Assembly: GCA_024663395.1 (NCBI GenBank)
Contig: JANFAH010000001.1
Location: 2,294,001-2,358,000 of the forward strand
Direction: 5' to 3'
Length of the DNA: 64,000 nucleotides
DNA from: Pisolithus tinctorius
Taxonomy: Eukaryota; Basidiomycota; Agaricomycetes; Boletales; Pisolithaceae
The notes beneath the pieces are model-generated. The model saw only the letters and a list, made by a program, of their open reading frames with translations, had not been told where the DNA came from and made no database searches. Below, piece after piece: positions 12,846 through 26,200 of the stretch. A program made the translations under genes and the position numbers. Numbering within the stretch: position 1 is the stretch's first letter; each line of letters begins with the position of its first letter.

Positions 12846-15800
12846 CACACTAGATTTTCTCCAGCTTTCAGGGTCTGCGTGACACATTGATGCTGTAGCA
12901 TCGGTGACCCGGTTGATTGGGTATTAAGATGTGTACTATTTCATACTGTAAACGTGTAATGCTAGGATGAAACAGCATAGTTGCATTCTCGATAGAACAG
13001 ATTGGGAAGACCAATGACTCCCTTAATGTAAATGGGACGGTGCACCATAGCGAACGTGTGGAAATGCAACGGGAGAAATGAGCTGAAATGTACAGTGGAC
13101 ATGAGACCGCAGGGTGCATATGCAAAGTGAGGGAAGTGCACTTAGAATTTTGAGCCGGCGACAGACGTAGTGACGTCTTATGTAACTTTCTGGACAAGTA
13201 AGAGCGGTCCTGGGCAAGTCCTGGACGTTACTTGTTCACCCTTTGATGCTGACTCAAACATTCGTTCATAGCCCACGCTGGCCAGAGGTCCCCCCACTGA
13301 CCATCGTGTCCAGGATTGCCATTCCAGACTCATTTAGACCTCGCCGTGTTGCCTGGTGCCAGATAATACGGTCACCTCCCTGTGTGCAGACATATGCCTC
13401 TGTCAATGTGAGACAGAGTGTACGCGTAGTCGACGGGTAGCGCTCACTTTGACATTCAGCAGGGGATGAAAGTCAGCGTGCAGCACTAATGAAGAGCACG
13501 AACAGTTGACTTTTCCGGGATGCACATGTACCAGCAGGTTCACATGTCACAGGGAAAGTCTATCGTCACAGAATCAAAGAGAAAGAAATCTTCGTGGAAG
13601 AGACGCGTCACTTCCAGGAACGGCAACCGCTGCGCAGCATTTCAGCGCTTCAGCTTCTATTGTTGTTTCTGTCGCTTGAGAATGCCCACGGCCACAACAT
13701 AATGTTCTGTGGGGAATACGCATAGTGAGTCGCTACCGAACCATCGGGGCCGACCACATCCTCCGACCTGACCTTGCTGCTAGCTCACCCCCTCCACCTT
13801 GCAGTAACTGCTCGCATTGAATTATCAAGAACACAAACATGAATATGATTGGGTAAGTCATCAGTACCGGGAACGGTGACACCGTACGCTAGGATCGTCG
13901 CAAACCGCCTATTCGTAGCACTCGCCCTTGGGATCGGTATTCCCTACAACACGACCTGAAGAAGTCAACACGAATAGTCGATGACAGCTGTGCTAGCTTA
14001 CCACGAGGCTAGAGAGTACTCTTATGTACTTTCTGCCAGCGATTTCTCGGGCTGAGCATTCGTGTGGTCCGACAAGTCTCCTGATTCGCCGATGGATTCA
14101 TCACAATCTTGCCCTAGGATATGACGTATTTCAGGACTTCCGCAGCGACGTGGGTTTTCCGTCTTAAGTGGATAGAAGTACAGTACCTGAGAGTGTGAAT
14201 GCGTCCGAGATCATAGGTCAAGATCAGACGTTATTCATAATTGGCGAGCTGGGATACTGTATGCGGGAGATAGGAAGTGGGAATGAGGTTCCACGAGTCA
14301 CCACAATGGTCGAAGGGGTCAGTCGAAGGACAGCAATGCGGTGGTGGAGAGTTGATGGAACGTCAGATATCGAATGAGAGCTGTGATTTCACGTACTGAC
14401 CGTGGGACATGGGTACACTGTCGATTCCATTCGAAAAACCTGCATCGCCACTCTGTTGGCAAAACGTGACGTTGTACACGTGTGGAAACGCTCTGCAAAG
14501 AACTAGAGCAGAGCATGTATGGAGCTAAGTTGTGTGTAACGGGTGAAGTGAGTGGTCCACTTTTTGCGAGAAGGCTACGAGGTGGCAGAGGAACTGAGGA
14601 GAGCGAAACCTGGTCTTTCGGGCAAGTCCGTTGCCCCTATCATCCATCCGCGCGTATTTAATACGAAAGTGGACGAATGTCTTACATAATCAGTACTCGC
14701 TGTACACAATGACTTGAATATGTTTCAAACATCACTTACGCTTCGATTAAAAGGTCTCGGGAACGCCGTCATAATATCGCGACACCGCATCGTGCAAGCT
14801 CATCGCAAGTGTCTTCGCGAGCAAGTCGACGTTCCCATAGTTATTGAGACATTCCTCGAATAGTCGTTCGTTTGACTGTCCAGGTCTTCGTGGCCACATC
14901 CACATCACCACTACTAGGTACACGCGCGGCGCCTATGCCAGTCGGGGGGCTGGGTTGGATGGATTGAGAATGCACGTCCGCGCATACTTGATGGTGGTGG
15001 TGGGGTGGAGATTGGCATGACTCTTCTGAAGTGAGTAACGGGACTTAACGATGCAGCAAGGAAGTATAACATACCTGCGACAGGAACGTGCTGCAGTTCC
15101 GTGTGGCATGCGATTACAGGTGTTGAGACAAAATCGCCCGACCAAAACAGTCAGATAACTTGCCAGACGAGGACTACGAGTCGACGACTTCACTCACTTC
15201 CTCTTCTAAGAGTAGCGCGCGATGCGTTCGCAGACGAGGCTCACACGGCGCTTGAAACTCCAGGGGTAACGTTCAGGCGAGACGAATTGCGACTCATCCC
15301 AACCTGCCCGCATCTTACCAGGATGTACATGAGGACTGCGCGAGTCATAGCGAAGGGTGGACAGATGCGGACGTTCATCGCAATATAGTAGATCGAAGTC
15401 GTCAGAGGAAAAGGATGTGTGGGGGGACTGGCGGGCTCTGCCCTTGAATTTATAGGTTAGCGATCCGCAGCAGGAGGCTGACACGGACCTGTGGTTATGG
15501 TCAGCCACCGTTCTCTGAGGGCCAGTACTCACAGAACTCGTTCTATCAAAGTGACGCTGAGCTATCCTAGTCCGCCAGAGAAGTTGTATGAAATACGAGT
15601 CGTGTTCCGTGGCTCAGTGGTATAGTTCTGGCGTGCGTCAAACAGTGGCGGGAGGATGACATCTTGTTCGTCAGCCAACGTTCTAGACAGAAGGCTATGA
15701 AGCTTCGCCGATGTCAGCCACTTGCTAAATTGCGATGGTGACTTCGATGCGCACTCACCTGATAAGGCCATCACTCTTTGAACCGCGGAACTAGACGACC

Positions 15801-18227
15801 CCTTGAGGCTAACCAGTATACAGAGAGCACGTTTCCTGCCTACTTATATGCGTGCTGAATGGACCGTGGACGTTGCCAACACGGTCCAGCAACTGATGTT
15901 CGAACGGTGAAATTACGGCAAGTGCAAATGTGATTATTAGGAGCTGTACTACATAGTTCGGACAGAGAATCACGCCAGTACACAGCAGGCGTGTTCGACA
16001 GCGCTAAGTACTCAGGAATAGGGGTTTGACACCGTTGTACGCAGAGTGTCCCATCGCATGTACTGACAATTGACTTTGCCACAAAGTACATGATCCTCAT
16101 GTACATCCTGGCAAAGTCCGCTGTTGTGTTCATCGCCGATGGTATGAGAAGGAAAGAAAGGGGCGCTGCTCTTCGCGGAAGAGACGCGTCCCTCTTTTAT
16201 ATACCGCGTCACTTCTAAGAAAGGCAACCCAGTCTTCCCCCCGGTGTAAGTCACTCGTCCCAGTACTTGCACGACGAAAGTCTGTTAGCGACTCAGATGG
16301 TTTGCCATTAGCATCTGGGAAACGACACCAAACCGGATCTCGCCACTAATAGCATGCATGGGTTTGCCCTGTTACTTACTATCCGTCTTTAACATTCCAT
16401 TGAGGAATTCTGATATCCTCTTACGGCCTGACTTTCGTCTGCAAAGGCGACTGCATTTACAAGACTCTGGACTACATTTTCGATCCGTGTTGCTAGCCAC
16501 CATAGCGAACCATCAATAGGCCTCTCTGGCTCCCGGTACGCACCCATCGTTATCGCTGGCAAGCCCGCCAATATAGCTTATCCTAGAGTTTAGAGAAGAA
16601 AAGAACGGTGCAACGTGGAGCGACTCGCAGTGTCCAATATATGGATCAGCTCACACCACTAAAGTACTCACATCGTGTTCTTCAAGGTCAGGGAAATGAT
16701 GGAGATTTGGCAGTGCGCCATTATGATTATGGGTTTAGTAATGATTCCCGAACCTGATTCAATATGACACTTCCAAAAGATCTGGTGTTTTCGTCTGCAC
16801 GAGGTCACGCATGGAGCGAGGGTTGGCAGAAACATGTCGAAGGAGAGCTCGGTATAATCATCCAATTCCTTCTGCCCTGCACTAAGTCTTTCGGCTCTGC
16901 CACATTTTCACTTGCGCATACCGTCAACCCGTCACTTCCTTTCGCTAGGATCCGAATCTGCCCACAAAACCATGCGATGACAAAACACATCTGGGTCGCG
17001 CCCCTGTCTCACGTTCATCAGTAAGCTCGTCAACCCGTGCACCACCCCAGCAAGATGGAAGAGGTAGGACGCGATACGACACACTGGCGATTTCGTCACT
17101 GACGAGCATCTCACCCATCGAAGCGTACGGGAGTTCGGGGCCTCGCAGTTCGGTACGGGCGGATCATACGAAACAGAATTCCTCTTCATCGCATCTAAGT
17201 CCTATCTTTTCAGGTTATCCAGTCCCAGATGTAAGTATGCCTATTCCCACTCCGTTGTTGAGCGCACCTTCTTCCATTCCCATTTATACAACACCGCATC
17301 CGAGTACGTTGTCGATACCCTTAACAACGGGATCCCGATCGGTGCTGGGGTCACGATGGGGGAGGTTGTGAATATAGAAATGTATGGCGAACGTGGGAAC
17401 GTGGTGCGCTCTCCGGAGAGGGACTTCGGAGGTCTGGTAGCTTTTTGGTTTTACAAGATTATCATGATGCGGCGCACCAAAGAAGATGAAACGACTCTCC
17501 TCCCTCAGTTCCAACCGTCAAATGTCCAACATCTTCCTTTCCAGTATCTGCGCCATCCTGCTTAATGGTTACGTAACCAAGGCTTCCAACCGGCACGCGA
17601 GACCCCGAGCAGGATGAGATTGACTTTTCGACTCTCGCCCGCTGTACAGGCTTGAGTCCAACCTAGCATCGTCGGATGCGGTCTAATATTCTGAAGGAGG
17701 CCGTAAGTCCCCATTCTCAGTGTCACGCAGTCTGAAGAAGCAGAAGTCCAAAACAACGTCTCGAAACCGAATATAAACTGGTCAGCTTCGAGCTCGTATC
17801 ACATCGTGTACCACCTCTACCAGTGCACATCCCATGCTGGTATAGTCTCTACTACGCTCGCCTATACCATCTAGCTAACATTCCTATAGCTCACTTATCG
17901 CGATCCCACGTCCCAAGCATGACACACGAGGACGTCAAGAAGCACATCACGAGAATCAATGAGTGGGGCATATCCAGGCTCTAACTGTCAGCTCTTTCGG
18001 TGGAAAGTTGTCCGGTTCGACTTGGTTGCCCACGAGAACGCCTCCAACGCAGGCGACATGGTTGGCGGAAGGCAAATACCGCCCACCAACCACTGTATGC
18101 TCTTCTTGACGATAAGTTCCAGCTCTTGCGTTCGAGTGGAGGTCTCTCCCAATGAGCCTGTCGTAACCCTCGTCGAGAGCAAGTACGATATTACTACCAA
18201 GATTACGAAGAGAGTCAATCATCGCAC
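12846..18227. other. Gene-poor 5.4-kb stretch with weak internal repeats
   Basis: No gene supported. 13577-13632 and 16150-16236 share diverged words (GAAGAGACGCGTC, CGCGTCACTTC, GGCAACC). 15316-15336 is an inverted match to 16094-16113 (CCAGGATGTACATGAGGA). This looks like old, decayed repeat DNA. Short open stretches of 60-90 codons occur on both strands without recognisable motifs. Confidence 0.45.
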
Positions 18228-21200
18228 TTAAGGGCCTCACTGTGCTATTCCTTCCCTCCCCCCCCAACCTTACCAGCCGCATGGGCGTCTCATCACCGGC
18301 ATCGAGATCGTGGCCTCTATTCTCCGCAAGCTCGTGCATGAGCCCTCCATACTTCATCGGAGTTCAGATGTAGCAACAGCGGTGAGAGGATCTTCATCGT
18401 GCTCATCTTCTCCAGGTTCTGTGAATGCTGTCGGGTAGATTCAAGCTGGATTGCGACAATCCGAATCGTTTGAGGACGTATAAACAAGGAGCGATCTTAG
18501 ATTGGGAAACACAAGAAAGCGGAGTGAAACCAAGGAGTGCTGACTGTCAAAGTCATTATCATTCTCTGCGGTCTCGCGTCCGAGTAGGTAGTTTTTGGTA
18601 GTTATTTCTGCGCAAGCTTTGTGTGTAAACCCTGTCAGTGCGTCCTGAACCTCTTCGAAGCGCACTTTAAATACTCGGAATAGGAAGTCCTTCCTTCGGA
18701 TGATGAGGGAACGATTATCTTCCGCGGTCGAGTGTTTGGTTTGCCTAGGAAGGAGACTAGCCCCTTGTGGCCAATCGGATGACTGGATAACTGACAGTGT
18801 AGTCAATCATCACACGTCGTCGGGTCAAACTCAACATGACGGGTTAGTGACCAGCCAGTACTAATGAAACAACTTGTGAAGGACGCTCCTTGTCTTCGCT
18901 CTACTTGGCACCCCGTCCAGGACTCCGAAAAGTTCGAGTTCTTGGTCCACCTCCTGGAACAAGTCCCTTCACGGAACAGAGATATAAAGCAGTGCCTCTT
19001 CTAGACCTTCCAGTTCGATCGCCCGCTGAGGCAGATCGCGACCTCAAACCGATTCAACAGGCAAAAAAAAATGTGGCCAATGAAGGCTGACACTGCCGTG
19101 TACTTTACTTGTGCGGAGAGAACGGAATCAATCGAGCAAGGCTAACAGAGAACATTGTATAATGTCATCCAGTGGGCACGGTCGGTCAGTGATTATATAT
19201 GTATGTACCGTAATTTGCCAGCCGGCTGCGCAAAAACATGTTACAGAACACTCGGTGGGTCGTTGAAGCAGCCCAATGCGAAAGGAACGGGTCAGATCAC
19301 AGGCACTTTAGAAACCTGACATACCCAGCTGTGTGTCCGAGATGTAATGTGAGCCACCCGCGCATCTCCATCCCGAGCCTATACGGAGCCACTGATATCC
19401 AACAGGGCAAACTCCCATGCTTCTCAAGCGCTTCTGTGCTTCCTCCACCTTCTTCTGCCTCTGAGCTTCTTCCTGTTGTTTTCTCTTGAGCTCTTCTGCA
19501 GCTCTCTCTCTCGCAGCCTTCACCTCTTGTTCGCGCCTCCTCGCCTCAGCAGCCTGTCTCTCTATCTCTGCCAGTCTCCTGGCCATTTCTTCTCTCCGCC
19601 TTCTCTCCTCTTCCTCCTGCTTTCTTTTCAGTTCTGCGGCAGCTCTGTCTCTTGCGGCTCGTACTGCTGCCTCACGTCGTCTCGCCTCCTCGGCCAATCT
19701 GACTTGCTCGGCCATTTTCGCACGTTCCTCTTCGAGTACTTTCCTTCGGATCTCTGCCAACCGCTCCTCTCTCTGTGCACGTGCAAGATCCTGCTGAAGA
19801 CGCCGTTGCTCTTCCATTGCCTGCCGCTTCCGTTCCTCTTCGGCGGCTTTGGCAGCTTGGAGCTGAGCCCATACTCGATCAGATACACCAGGGTCACGGC
19901 GGACGCAGTCTGATGATGGCCCTGTGTCGTTTTTGGTGGCGGCGTGTCTGTTGGATTGGCTTTGTTTCTGGCTATGGTTGTGGGTAGTCTCGGGCTGAGA
20001 GGGTGCGGGCGATGAAGCACGGGTAGACACGTCCGGGGTTGTGCCCGGCTGCTTCGGTTTTTTCTGGTTGCGGGGAGGTTTGGATGCCCGATCTTTGGAC
20101 TCCTGTTGTCGTGGGGGCGGCGGAGGGGGCTTTGGCCCTTGAGTTGACGTGCTCGTACTCGAAGATGTAGGTGGTGGTGGTGGTGCACGACCACTCATGC
20201 TCGCCATCGGAGGCATTGGGGAATTCTTCCTAAGATTACTAGGGCCAGGCATATTCTGCCGGTTCTGCTTTTCCTCCCAGGTTGCTTTCAGGATGGAAAC
20301 CGCCTCATTGATGGACAGAAACGCTGGCTGACCCGGGCTATTTGCAGCGTTGGAGAACGCTTTCTGTATCATTCGCTTTCCGATCGTTTTTATATCTCGA
20401 GCATTCCCCCACGAAGGCAAAGACGACATGCCCTTGATAATACCGCTCATTGTGGGATACTCGGCTGACGACGGATCCTTGAGCTCGGCAATGGTAATGC
20501 CATTCTTGCGTAGATCCTTGTCCAAGAGCGTCAAGCATTGATCGGGAGTCATGTTCTGGAAGACGATTTCTTCGGCGAAGCGACTAGATAGTCCTGGGTT
20601 TACTTGTAGAAGTGCGTTCATCTCATCTTCGTAGCCGGCAAGGATGATGATAAGCTTGTTCATGTATCTCTCTTGTGTCATCAGCCCAACAATTTCGTCC
20701 ATGGCTTCCTTTGCGAAGTGCCCTTCACTCAGGCGGTAGGCCTCGTCAACAAAGAGAACCTTCCCGAGAGCCTTTTCAAAGACACCCTTTGTCTTGGGGC
20801 CAGTGTGTCCAACATACTGACCGACGAGGTCTGACGCGGAGCACTCTACCACGTCCGTCGAAGACAGGAACCCCATGTCGTAGTACACTTGACCGAGTTT
20901 CCTGGCTGTACTTGTCTTTCCCGTACCTATTTTAATATTTAAATGACGACATTCTAATATCGTGACTTAGGAGTTACGCACCAGGAGGCCCCTTGAAGAT
21001 GAAGTTGCTGGGTATCTGAGTTCGCATATCCAATCCCTGGGCCTTCATCGCACGTGCAATTTTCTGGTAGTCTTCCAGCTTCTTGATGATGTCGTCGCAC
21101 CCCACAATATCTTGGAACAATTTGGCTAGATTGGCAGATGCGTTCTGATCTCGCTTATAATCAGGATCAAAGTCTTGAGGTTCGAAGGTGACCTGTGCTC

Positions 21201-23207
21201 TCCGTGCTGCTGGGATTGTTGCCATGCGTTTCTGATACCGAGCTTTGGCCAAGCCTAGTAGGTTCTCCACCTCACCAGCGTTTCCGAAATTAGGCCTATT
21301 TTTCATTCGACTGAGGAGGTCTCGTGCCACACGTTTCGCATCATCGGTAGCAGAGAGGTCTTGGCCTTTAAGCTTGAGATCCAGGACTTGCGCCAGTTGA
21401 AGCTCGGAAAAGTCCTCAAAGGTGAAAGCATTTTCTATGGCAAAGCGGCGCGCGAGTCCAGGGTTGACATTCTTCAGGGTATCTTTTAGCATTCAACGCT
21501 TGCCTAGTTGGATTGGTACCTACCTGGAACATCTCTTCCATTTGCTCCTTGTATCCGAGTAGCAGGACACAACGGTCTTCCCCTGGGACGCTTTGAATTT
21601 CCGCGACCATTGTGTCAATGACAGATGTTTTGTAGGGATCTTGGCCCGCATTCTTGCTATACAGCATGTACGCCTGTATATCTGTTGAGATCGAATAAAT
21701 TTACTTGTGGTGGTGCAAACCTACCTCATCTATAACAAGCACCTTTCCCATGGTACTGCTAAGAATGGCTTTGGTATTCTTCTCGGACTGTCCGAGATGT
21801 GCCCCAACAAAATCCGCCGGGTTCTTTACCACCACTGTTATAGTACGTCGTCAGCATCACCCCACGTAACATTACGCACAACAAAATTAACCTTCGCCGT
21901 TGCTCAGGAGACCCAGCTCTGCAAGAATTTTGCCATACAGCTGTGCCACGGTCGTCTTTCCAGTACCGGGAGATCCAAGGAACACCCTGTTGAGGGACAT
22001 CGCCATTGGTTCCTTCTCGTCCAGTTCTCTCTGATAGTTCGTCTCTATAAGGGCGAAGAAGTTGCGGACCGATTCTTTCACAGACTCGAGGCCTATGAGG
22101 GTTTGTAACTTCGCCCATGCAGCACTATTGGGAAGAACCTTGGATGGATCGGGGCCGATTAGGTCCTCCTTAGACATGAAGAAGTCGTCTGCCGGCGTGC
22201 CAGATGTGCGTGCTTTCTGGACCCGCTCAGCCTGCCGCTCACATATCTTCGCAAACATGTTCTGCAGTGCACGTGCGTTGCCGAACCCCGGCCGCCCTCT
22301 TCCCCGACCAAGTCGTTTGACTGCAATTCGTGTGTAGAGTCCACGCACACCGTCCTCGACCTGCATCCGACCTTTATACCGCTTAAGGACTAGATCTTCG
22401 AGCATGGTAAGGAGCTCTGCGTCCGTATAGTCTGCAAATTGGAGGCTGTAGGGAACACGGCTGGGTATGCCTGGATTGTGCTCGAAGAACTTCTCCATAT
22501 CCTTCGTGTATCCCGCAAGGATGAAAACTAGCGTTCCAACCCGATTCTCCATTTCTGCGAGGAGGAAGTCCAGCACTGGCCGACCAGACTGATCGTAATC
22601 GCTGACAAGTTGATATGCTTCGTCGATGAAGATCGCGCCACCGCCCGCCTTAAGGACATCATCAACGAGCTTTTTCGCTCCTGAAACACCGTCATTTGCG
22701 AGGGATGAACCTGTGGTTTCGAGGAAGGCGTCGCCAGGAAGGACCTGAACGGATTCCAGGAATTGCGCATATAGCCTTGCAACGGTGGTCTTCCCTAATT
22801 GCGAGTCATGAAAGCGTCTACCCCTGTATCGTGAGGAGAGATTTACCTGTACCGGGATTCCCGAGCAAGACAAGGTTGAACCTCTCTTTATCTAAGGCTA
22901 CCCCTTGACGCTTCGTGGTGTCGATCTTCGCCTTAATGCGTAGCACTTGTTCTTTCACCCCCTCCAGTCCGGTCATGTCCATGATCTTATCGATGGCATC
23001 GTTTTGCACCCCTTCAACCCGCTTCTGGTATTCCCACTTATCTCTTGCAGCAGACCCCATTTTGGGTCGTGGAACATTTTGATTAGCAGGTTGGCTGTTC
23101 CCGGAGGACTGGTCTTGAGAAGGTGTACGTGGACGACTAGGAGGATTCGACTGAGACTGAGAAGGGCCCGCTTGCGCTTTGGGGTCACGTCTAGCAGCTG
23201 CACGCTT
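18228..23207 (-). repeat. Segmental duplication, copy B (parent-like copy)
   Basis: Partner of 4965-9648, same orientation, about 13.3-13.6 kb to the right. It covers exons 5 (part) to 10 of the helicase-AAA gene and about 1 kb of downstream flank. Because the gene is complete and in frame here and truncated in copy A, copy B resembles the source. A minus-strand stretch at 18357-18290 encodes ELAENRGHDLDAGDE, which has a diverged match (ELAENSGLDLKAGDE) at 5115-5050. That is a possible relic of a neighbouring coding exon. Confidence 0.85.
18893..18932 (+). repeat. Short match to the 5' end of the local LINE family
   Basis: The segment with CTCTACTTGGCACCCCG followed by AGGACTCCGAAA resembles the 5' terminus of both LINEs (30480-30516 and 35657-35698: CTCCACGTGGCACCCCG then AGGACCCCGAAA). 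No further LINE sequence follows, so this may be a relic or a chance match. Confidence 0.3.
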
Positions 23208-26200
23208 GACCTTCTGCTTCAAGTCTTCAATCTCCTTTTCCTTCTGGCGCGTTTCATTCTCTCTATCTTTGGCCTTCTGTAACTCCACCAAAGCTTCCCT
23301 CTCGAATTGTAGCTTCGCTTCAAGTTCTAACATCCGGAGATCATGTTCGCGTTCCGCGGCCTCGCGCTGTTCCTTCGCTTCGAGGTCGCGCTTTGCCTGT
23401 CGTTCGAGTCGCTTCATCTCCTTGTCGCACTGCTTGCAGTTGGATGGACGTCCTTCGTGGCATTTCCATGTAATTGTATGAGCGCCAACTGGACACTTGT
23501 CGCTAAACGGTGCTTTGCACAACATGGTAGCGTGAATGTTAGGTTGGTTAGGGGCTACCCGGACGGGATGACATTTCAGAGCACAAAGGTGGAGATTGCA
23601 CTTTAGCATTATCCCACTGCGTAGAAAGGATCAGATTGCAAATAAAGCACGTTATCAAATGCAACAATCACCAAGGCTCTGTGCAACCCCCATCGGGAGT
23701 GTAAGCATCAAAATCGTCCGGCTGTTCTATCTCGCGCGTCGTCTTCGGATGTTTCTCGCACCTGACAGGAAAACCTCTGAACACATATCCACCGTTCCGC
23801 AAAAGATTCATCAAGTCAGTCCAAAGTTTTCCCCCCTTCTTGGAACGCTCGAATGTGGCCGAGTTTCCGATGAGGATCAGGCCGTTGCGTGCTCGTGAGA
23901 TAAGCACGTTGAGACGCTCAGGCGAGTCCATGAAACCGATGGAATTGGACGTGTTTGATCGACAAAGACTTGCCACCACAATGTCACTCTCCTCGCCCTG
24001 ATAATTATCTGCCAGAGGCTCAGTTTAATGCTCGATCACACACGTACAAACATCGCGCACCAATCGTAGCCAGTCGAATACGTGTTTTCTTTTTCTGTGC
24101 GTTCGCATCCATTAGCAACCCCGCTCGGTTGAGGTCGTTTGAGTCCAAATCATTCAAAATAGGATCCGTTTCGTTCTTGAGTGCATCGCGAAGATTTGAT
24201 AATTGACCAAGGTATGGGGTTAAGATAACGATGTTATCGCTCCCATAGCCTTGCTGCGCAAGATACCGCACGATGCGGAGAACCATCTTTACTTCATACG
24301 TATTCTGTTTCGATGACGTTGAGCCCCCATCTGCTCTATCAGTTATACGCTTATCCTCATCTTCTGGATGGCTGTGGTTCACAAAAATGACATTACTTTG
24401 AACCCCACGAATGTTTTCCCTGTTTTGTGTTTTAGGCGCATCTTTGAGGTCTGGATATGTGAGTGCACGAATCAAAGTTGATATCTCTGGACGCATGCGG
24501 TGTTGAGCAGAGAGCGTAACGTGAGGGAACCCTTTTAGCACTAGTCGCTCGAACAACGATCTGTTGAGGTCGTAGCCCTCGCCTTTCTCGATCGTCAGAG
24601 TATAATTATTGACTTTAGGTCGCAATTGCCTAGACGAGATCAGTGGCGGAGTAAATCAACGAGGTCAAACAACCTTACTTGTGGTCCCCAATGAGAATCA
24701 TTTGGGAAGTGCTGCGACTCAGGGCTGTGACGACATGACTCTCGAGGATTTCACCGGCTTCTTCGACAAGCAACACGTTCGGAGAAGCAGCCCTGATATC
24801 TTCCGCGAACTTTGCAGCACCTGTCGTCGTACACCCAATTATTCTCTTAGTCCTCAGTTGTTCGACGAGGGATTGCCCGAATTTGCGCGACAAGTCATCC
24901 TGGTAGTAATTATACTGTTCGCCTGCCGCGCAGAAATCTTCCACCACCTGCTTGAGGATACTTGATTTCCAATCCTCTACCTTCGACTGACGGTAGTCCT
25001 TGTCCATATTCCAGATTTGATGCGCGGCTCGTACGTGAGGCTCATTCGCGAGCATCCAAGCACCCTTGCCTTGGATCCACTGAGAAATGAGGAAAGTTTT
25101 GTTCAACAGCTTTCCCTTACGCCCCACGAACCTCATCGAGTCTTCCGGATCGGGGACACGGAATGCTTCAAAGAAGTCGGGATCCTCGAACTCGATATGG
25201 TTTAGTAAAGTCTCAAGACTCGGCTGAGACAACTTCAGAGAAGCAAACGAGTCTTGGAGGTTACTGAGGTGGTGAGCTGCTTGCTGCTTCGCCTCATCAA
25301 TGAGTGCCCACTCGGCCTTTGAGCGCATGACCCTCTCCTTCTGGAGTTTGAAAACGCTGAGGTCTTCGAGCGCTGGCTTTGCGCGGCCGCCGAAACGAAC
25401 AATCTCCCCTCTCGGGATACCAATGTTTATAAGATCATCAAGGAACTGGTCGAGCGCATGGTTCGTGTAGCACACCACGAGGATAGTCTGGCTGGAGAAC
25501 TTATACAGTGCCTTAGCGAGAAGTGCACCGATGAACGATTTGCCGGTACCTAAAGGTGCGTGATCAGTTATATTACTGGGAGGCTGGCCGAACAAGGAGA
25601 TGCACCTGGTGGACCCTGAATTAACGATAACCTCTGTTTAAGCCCCGCAAGAAGTGAAAAAACTTGCGATGGGTCAAGAATGATGGAGCTCGGAGTGTCA
25701 AGTAACGGCTTGAGGTCCATCGAGGGTTTTTGACTAAGCGGTTCGGTGATTTGTGTAACAACGATAGGGGGACTCGGGATCTCCTTCCCATCTTCCCAAA
25801 ACAGAATTTCTTCCGAGAGCGGCAAAACTGGCATTTTCTGGAGTGCTTTCAGCACAGGCTCGAAGGCGAAGACGGCACAGTCAATCTGTATCAGACGAAG
25901 ATGTTCGGTTGTCTTGAGCTGCAAAAGCGCCCTCGAAAGGCTAACTTGTGCTTCGATCTGGAAGACGATGATAGGGGGTTTTTTCGCCAACAAGTCTTCC
26001 TCGCGGTGGATGGTGCCAAGGCTAAGAATAGCGCCGTCCCCGATGAGACATGCCAAGGATTGATGGCGAAGCATTCTTGATCCACGGTGATCGTCGAGGA
26101 AGAATTGTTTCCTGTCCTTCTCCTTAACATTCTTGAGTACGGGGAGGTCGGAATCGCATTGGAGCATGAGACCCCAATGAAATTTCCGGTTTTCAGGGCT

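Noticed and set aside
15605..15650. tRNA-like words (GGCTCAGTGGTATAG)
   Set aside because: There is no matching acceptor stem and no TΨC arm downstream.
17956..18357. Minus-strand ATG-started frame of 133 codons
   Set aside because: Only its first part is matched in the duplicate (as a diverged fragment); the rest is not conserved and has no motif.
19308..23616. CbbX-like AAA exons as bacterial contamination or recent bacterial transfer
   Set aside because: Spliceosomal introns interrupt the motifs and the exons are in frame with a eukaryotic helicase.
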